Source of the DNA: Myxococcales bacterium
GTDB taxonomy: Bacteria > Myxococcota_A > Polyangia > Nannocystales > Nannocystaceae
Assembly (NCBI GenBank): GCA_020633335.1
Contig: JACKDU010000002.1
Span: 248,001 to 312,000, forward strand
Direction of reading: 5' to 3'
DNA length: 64,000 nucleotides
Position numbers and translations under genes: made by a program. Positions within the stretch are counted from its first letter, which is position 1. The number at the start of each line of letters is the position of its first letter. The notes under the pieces are model-generated. The model did not search any database. It worked only from the letters and a program-made list of their open reading frames with translations, and had not been told where the DNA came from. This document shows positions 60,258 through 64,000 of this stretch, one piece after another.

Positions 60258-61256
60258 TCACACATTCCCCGACCTGCTCTGCCCCGGGGTCGGCGGCGCC
60301 CAGATCCACCCGTCCTCGAGCCAGGCCATCCCGAGTTCGTCGATCGCCGCCGAAACCGGGTCCGCGGGGCCCTCCTCGACGAGATCGGCGGGCCCCTTCC
60401 AGCCCTCGTCGGCCCAGCGCGCGGCCGTAAATGCGCTGATCACCGCGTCAAAGATATGGGGGCTGCGGACCACGATCTCCGGCCAAACGTAGTCAAAGCG
60501 GAGCCAGCGGTCGAGGCGGTCGAGGGCCTCCTTGCGCCGGCTCCAGAGCCGCGCGGTCTCGCCCTGACGCAGGCTCCGCTCGAACTCGGCCCCGCAGAGG
60601 CGCACCAGGGTCGCTGGCGGATGGACCTCGAGGAGGTTCTCGTGGAGGCGGAGCGCCGGCGAGAGGGCCCGCCGGAGATAGACCGCGCGGGCGGCCAGCG
60701 GCCCCATCCCCTGCCCCAGCGACTCCCGCGGCTGGAGCCCAGCCTGGGTGTGGAGGACGTCGACCGCCCGCTGGGTGTAGGGCGTCACCGACGGCTTGCG
60801 ACGGTCGCCGCGTCCCGAGCGGGCGAGGAGGATCGGCGCGTGGTGCCGCATCCAGGCGACCACTGGCACCTCGCAGGCCTCGATCCCCGGGCACGGGAGC
60901 TGACAGCGAATACACGGCGGCAGGGTCAGCGGCGCGTTGATCGCGACGACGGTCTCGTCGTCGAGCCAGCGGCGGACGTAGGCGACGAGCACGTCGTCGC
61001 GGAAGAGCGCGTCGCGCCCCTCCTCGGCCGCCCCCTCCTCGCCGCCGCCGCGGTGGCCGACGCGGAGGCGGGCCTCGACGACCCGCACGCGCTCGCTGGA
61101 GCCGGGCTCGCGCTCGAGGCGAGCGACCGCGGTCGTCTTGCCGCGGCCGCCGCCCAGGTTGATCCCGAGGAAGCGACGGAACGCCCGCGCTCGCGGGGGC
61201 GCGTCGTCGGCCGCGTCACGACCCGCGTCGGGCCCCTCTTCAGGCGCGCTCGCCAA
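60258..61256 (-). CDS. DUF429 family protein (predicted RNase H-fold nuclease)
   Basis: The TTG at 61256 gives 332 residues; no better start is close. FLGINLGGGRGKTTAVARLE is the first strand-turn of the RNase H-like fold. AINAPLTLPPC is the family signature, with Asn where Asp is usual. Cys pairs (CIRCQLPCPG) and RESLGQGMGPLAARAVYLRR follow. DUF429 proteins are predicted nucleases with no proven role. It lies nine bases downstream of the UPF0158 gene, so the two form an operon. Confidence 0.72.
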   Translation of the reverse strand: MASAPEEGPDAGRDAADDAPPRARAFRRFLGINLGGGRGKTTAVARLEREPGSSERVRVVEARLRVGHRGGGEEGAAEEGRDALFRDDVLVAYVRRWLDDETVVAINAPLTLPPCIRCQLPCPGIEACEVPVVAWMRHHAPILLARSGRGDRRKPSVTPYTQRAVDVLHTQAGLQPRESLGQGMGPLAARAVYLRRALSPALRLHENLLEVHPPATLVRLCGAEFERSLRQGETARLWSRRKEALDRLDRWLRFDYVWPEIVVRSPHIFDAVISAFTAARWADEGWKGPADLVEEGPADPVSAAIDELGMAWLEDGWIWAPPTPGQSRSGNV

Positions 61257-61265
61257 GCAGCGGGC

Positions 61266-61901
61266 TCACTCGGAGACGGAGGGCATCCGCTCGTTGAGGA
61301 AGAGCAGGTAGGCGACCGCCGCCGGCAGCTCGAGCGCTGGCATGCGATCGATGATCTCACGGGCCTGCCGCCTCAGCGCCTCGGTCGGTCCCTCGCCGCG
61401 ATCGCCGAGCGGCTTCTGGAGCGGGACGTCGGGCTCCGCCGGCGGCTCCGGATCACCCCAGGGCGGCGCCTCCCCGAGGACGATGTCGCGGGGCTCGAGC
61501 CAACCATCGATGTAGATGTGGAGGAGGTTCGCCCGGTAGGAGAACCACCGATCGCGCTCGACGGGGTACGAGAGGAGGACGTCCTTGAAGCGCCGGAAGG
61601 CGCCCTTGCCGTCGATCGCCAGGATCAGGCGCTCCTTGAGCGTCGGGTCCTCGACCGACGCGACGAAGCGCTCCATCCAGCGGTACTGCTCGCGCGACGA
61701 CGCGGGATCGAGGTGGACGAAGCGCGACCCGCCGCGGCGGACCATCTGTCGCTTCTCCTCGTCCTCGGGCCGCGAGTCGACGACCGTGATCACCTGGCCG
61801 GTCTGCAGATCGAGGTAGGAGTGGGTGTCGGGTGCGTTGTGCTCAAACGCGGTCTCGAGGGCCGCCCAATCGGGGACGGGTGCGCCGCTGACAATTCGCA
61901 T
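61266..61901 (-). CDS. UPF0158 family protein
   Basis: This 211-residue protein has the family order: an acidic N-terminal part with THSYLDLQTGQVITVVDS, then FVHLDPASSREQYRWMERF and the GKGAFRRFKDVLLSYP motif ending in DRWFSYRANLLHIYIDGWL. It starts at the ATG at 61901. UPF0158 proteins are widespread and uncharacterised. A helical end (ALELPAAVAYLLFLNER) is added here. The gene is the first of a two-gene operon with DUF429. Confidence 0.8.
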   Translation of the reverse strand: MRIVSGAPVPDWAALETAFEHNAPDTHSYLDLQTGQVITVVDSRPEDEEKRQMVRRGGSRFVHLDPASSREQYRWMERFVASVEDPTLKERLILAIDGKGAFRRFKDVLLSYPVERDRWFSYRANLLHIYIDGWLEPRDIVLGEAPPWGDPEPPAEPDVPLQKPLGDRGEGPTEALRRQAREIIDRMPALELPAAVAYLLFLNERMPSVSE

Positions 61902-62115
61902 GGCTAGTGCTCGTTTCCACAGGTCAAGGGCGCGGACGACCGCTGGTCAGGGGGTCGGCGCCGCGCCAGGTGCTGAGATCGGACGGGGGCCCTGGGGGGA
62001 GCCGCCGTCAGGGGCCCAGGATAAGCCGCCGATCCGGGGCCCGCAACAAGCGACCCTCGATTGCACCCGCCGGTGACCGAGCGCCGCCCGAGCTTCCCCC
62101 TGCGGCAGGTCAGGT

Positions 62116-63438
62116 TCAGGTGGCGGGCTCGTCGGGGCCGAGCATCGCGGCGAGCTCGGTGAGCTTGCGGCGGAGCTCGTGACGGCCGATCCCGCCGCGC
62201 TCGAGGCGACGGACCAGGAGGTCGACCAGCGCCCGGGCCTTGCCGAGCTCGACCTCGACGCCCGGCCCAGGGGTGCCCGGCCCGGGGCCGCTCGCCGCCG
62301 CGCCGGCCTGCGCCGGCGCCTCCTCGGCCCCTCCCGCGGCCTCCAGGCGCGCCCGGAGAGCGGCGTTCTCGGCCTCGATGGCGCCGATCGGCCGCTCCGC
62401 GAGGCGTCGGACCTCCTCGCGGGCCCGCTCGATCTCCCAGCGGAGGCCCTGGATCGTCGCCTGGGCGGCGCCGCCGACCTCACCGCCAGCGGCGCTCCGG
62501 GTCCCCTCCCCCGGCGCCCAGGCGGCCTCGGCGAGCCTCGATTCGAGCTCCGTGCAGCGATCCTCGAGGCCGCCGACCCGCCCCTGGGCGGCGTCCAGCT
62601 GCTCGACCAGCGACTCCCGGGCCATCGCCGCGAGCTCGAGCTGACGGCGGGCCTGGGCGAGCTGGATCCGCAGGGTGTCGGTCGCCTCACGGGCGGCCGG
62701 CGCCGGGCCCTCGGGCGGGACCTCGAGGAGCGTGAGCCCGCCAGGGAGCGCCTGGCCGACGACCGCGACGTAGTGCGAGAAGACCGGGTCGCTCCCCAGG
62801 CTGTTGTCGAAGGCGATGCCGACCTCTGCGTCGCCGGCCCCGCCCGATTGATCGCGGACGATCTCCCCGAAGTCGATCGCCGCGATCACCGGCAGCGGCG
62901 CGAGGCCGACGAGGTGGGCCCGCTCGAAGCAGGCCTCCACCAGCCCCTGGAACTCGGCGACCTTGACGTCGCTCGCGGCGACCGAGAGGGCGATCACCTT
63001 GCCGCGGGCGGCCCCGTCGGCGAGCGCGTCGAGGAGGGCGATCGCCCGGCGGTCGAGGCGGCGGGCGAGCCCCGGGAGATCGCGGCGGAGCATCCGCGAG
63101 GGGGCGGCGTGCTCGCCGAGGAAGCGGCTCAGATCGACGATCGCTACCTCCCAGGGCGCCCCCTCGACCACCCGGATCGCCCCCTCGTCGTCGACGACCT
63201 CGACCCCGGGGAGGCGGCGGCCGGCGGCCTGCGCCCGCGCGTCGGCGGCGACCACCCACACCCGACCGCCGCCGCGGCCGAGGAGATCGGCGATGAGCTC
63301 CTGCGCCGGTCCGCGGCCGCCGGGGCGGCGTCCGCCGAGGACGGCGTCGATCCCGGGATCGACGAGGATCCGGTCGCGCCCCTCCCAGAGCTCCCGCAGG
63401 AGCTGGTGGCGGGCGGCCCAGCGCGGCTCGACGGACAT
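62116..63438 (-). CDS. Hypothetical protein with C-terminal coiled coil (440 aa)
   Basis: The N-terminal half is alpha/beta with strand-like segments (GRVWVVAADARAQAAG; PWEVAIVDLSRFLG; GKVIALSVAAS) and may be a small Rossmann-type domain. The C-terminal half is a heptad coiled coil (IQLAQARRQLELAAMARESL; LEDRCTELESRLAEA) with a Gly/Pro break. No family is recognised. It starts at the ATG at 63438 and is divergent from prfA. No signal peptide or TM is seen. Confidence 0.62.
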   Translation of the reverse strand: MSVEPRWAARHQLLRELWEGRDRILVDPGIDAVLGGRRPGGRGPAQELIADLLGRGGGRVWVVAADARAQAAGRRLPGVEVVDDEGAIRVVEGAPWEVAIVDLSRFLGEHAAPSRMLRRDLPGLARRLDRRAIALLDALADGAARGKVIALSVAASDVKVAEFQGLVEACFERAHLVGLAPLPVIAAIDFGEIVRDQSGGAGDAEVGIAFDNSLGSDPVFSHYVAVVGQALPGGLTLLEVPPEGPAPAAREATDTLRIQLAQARRQLELAAMARESLVEQLDAAQGRVGGLEDRCTELESRLAEAAWAPGEGTRSAAGGEVGGAAQATIQGLRWEIERAREEVRRLAERPIGAIEAENAALRARLEAAGGAEEAPAQAGAAASGPGPGTPGPGVEVELGKARALVDLLVRRLERGGIGRHELRRKLTELAAMLGPDEPAT

Positions 63439-63599
63439 GCGGGGCCAGTCTTAGCCCGGGGTCGGCGGCCTCTGCAACGGGCCTCGTCCCCCGCAGGGTC
63501 CGCGGACGCCCGCCGCGGCGATTGCTGGCGCCGGGCGCCGGTGCTACGGTCCCGCGCCGCCGATGGCCTCCCACCGTCGCCCGGGCCCCGAGACGCACC

Positions 63600-64000
63600 A
63601 TGGAATCCTCCCTCCGAGCCAAGCTCGAGAGCATCGCCGAGCATCATGAGGAGCTCGGGGAGATGCTCTGCGATCAGGAGATCGCCACCGACAAGACCCG
63701 CTTCCTCCAGCTCTCGCGCGAGCACGCCGAGATTTCCCCGGTCGCCGAGGCCTACCGCCGCCTCATCGACCTCGAGGCCGAGCTCGCCGACGCCGAGGCC
63801 CTCCTCGCCGATCCCGACATGCGCGAGCTCGCCGAGGCCGACGTCGGCCGCCTCCGCGAGGAGCTCGCCGACCACGAGAAGAGCCTCCAGCGCCTCCTCC
63901 TCCCCAAGGATCCGAACGACAACAAGAACGTCATCCTCGAGATCCGGGCGGGCGCCGGCGGCGAGGAGGCGGCCCTCTTCGCCGCCGATCTCTGGCGGAT
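63600..64000 (+). CDS. prfA: Peptide chain release factor 1 (N-terminal part, cut by window end)
   Basis: From the ATG at 63600 the frame is open to the window edge (133 codons). The helical N-terminal PCRF domain is visible (QEIATDKTRFLQLSREHAEI; FLQLSREHAE), and the domain junction reads EIRAGAGGEEAALFAADL, which is diagnostic for RF1/RF2. The start context and the weak GAGA upstream are ordinary. RF1 rather than RF2 is chosen because there is no programmed frameshift segment and the opening SLRAKLESIAEHHEELGEML fits RF1. The GGQ loop lies beyond the window. Confidence 0.92.
   Translation, partial: MESSLRAKLESIAEHHEELGEMLCDQEIATDKTRFLQLSREHAEISPVAEAYRRLIDLEAELADAEALLADPDMRELAEADVGRLREELADHEKSLQRLLLPKDPNDNKNVILEIRAGAGGEEAALFAADLWR

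Overview
The window is GC-rich DNA with strongly G/C-ending codons and fits a member of the Myxococcota (delta-group bacterium, Polyangia/Nannocystis-like). Evidence: a MYXO-CTERM-like sorting tail (56791-58197), an AgmX/PglI-type domain protein (58319-58969), a Ser/Thr kinase with a PEGA-like tail, a PATAN/DUF4388 acidic protein, many Cys-rich lipoproteins, a sigma54 activator, and an oxidosqualene cyclase of the sterol type. About fifty protein genes are supported. No tRNA or rRNA gene and no CRISPR array was seen. The six-frame picture is full of long antisense open frames caused by GC bias; these were left out.

Layout. 1-3 kb: a truncated repeat protein, rluE and an acyl-CoA dehydrogenase ending in a strong terminator. 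3.2-7.9 kb (minus): Ser/Thr kinase, TPR protein, and a lipoprotein with a Cys-rich domain fused to a periplasmic binding fold. 8-12 kb: leucyl aminopeptidase and uracil-DNA glycosylase, then a 163-bp palindromic MITE-like element and a complete IS5-family insertion sequence, both bounded by CTAG. 12-16.3 kb: Roadblock-like protein and a PmbA/TldD pair whose TldD carries a Tat signal. 16.3-20.4 kb: small membrane genes, an exported methyltransferase and the oxidosqualene cyclase. 20.5-25.2 kb (minus): argC-argB, an M20 peptidase and a CNNM/CBS protein. 25.2-25.9 kb: a protein-free spacer with TGACA half-sites, a sigma54-type promoter and a strong intrinsic terminator that together suggest a roughly 390-nt noncoding RNA.

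25.9-33.7 kb (minus): a MutH/Sau3AI-like endonuclease, a thioesterase, and a tight operon of sigma54 response regulator, TPR sensor kinase and receiver-like protein, plus two small regulators. 33.9-43.9 kb: Cys-rich and PA14 lipoproteins, bioA, a three-PDZ RseP, tsaB and a VIT/vWA/TPR/DUF2135 lipoprotein. 44.4-48.2 kb: an overlapping operon of an Omp85 protein, a DUF4390-like protein and an NtrY-like kinase. 48.2-64 kb: a receiver protein, a stand-alone GlmU-type uridyltransferase, the PATAN protein, a DUF3829 lipoprotein, a lipid kinase, an S46 dipeptidyl peptidase, the OmpA/MYXO-CTERM protein, a TM/TPR protein, DUF429 and UPF0158 genes, a coiled-coil protein and the start of prfA.

The most interesting items are the oxidosqualene cyclase with an atypical active-site set, the candidate sigma54-driven noncoding RNA, the stacked CTAG-bounded elements, and the MutH-like enzyme in DNA that looks very rich in GATC.
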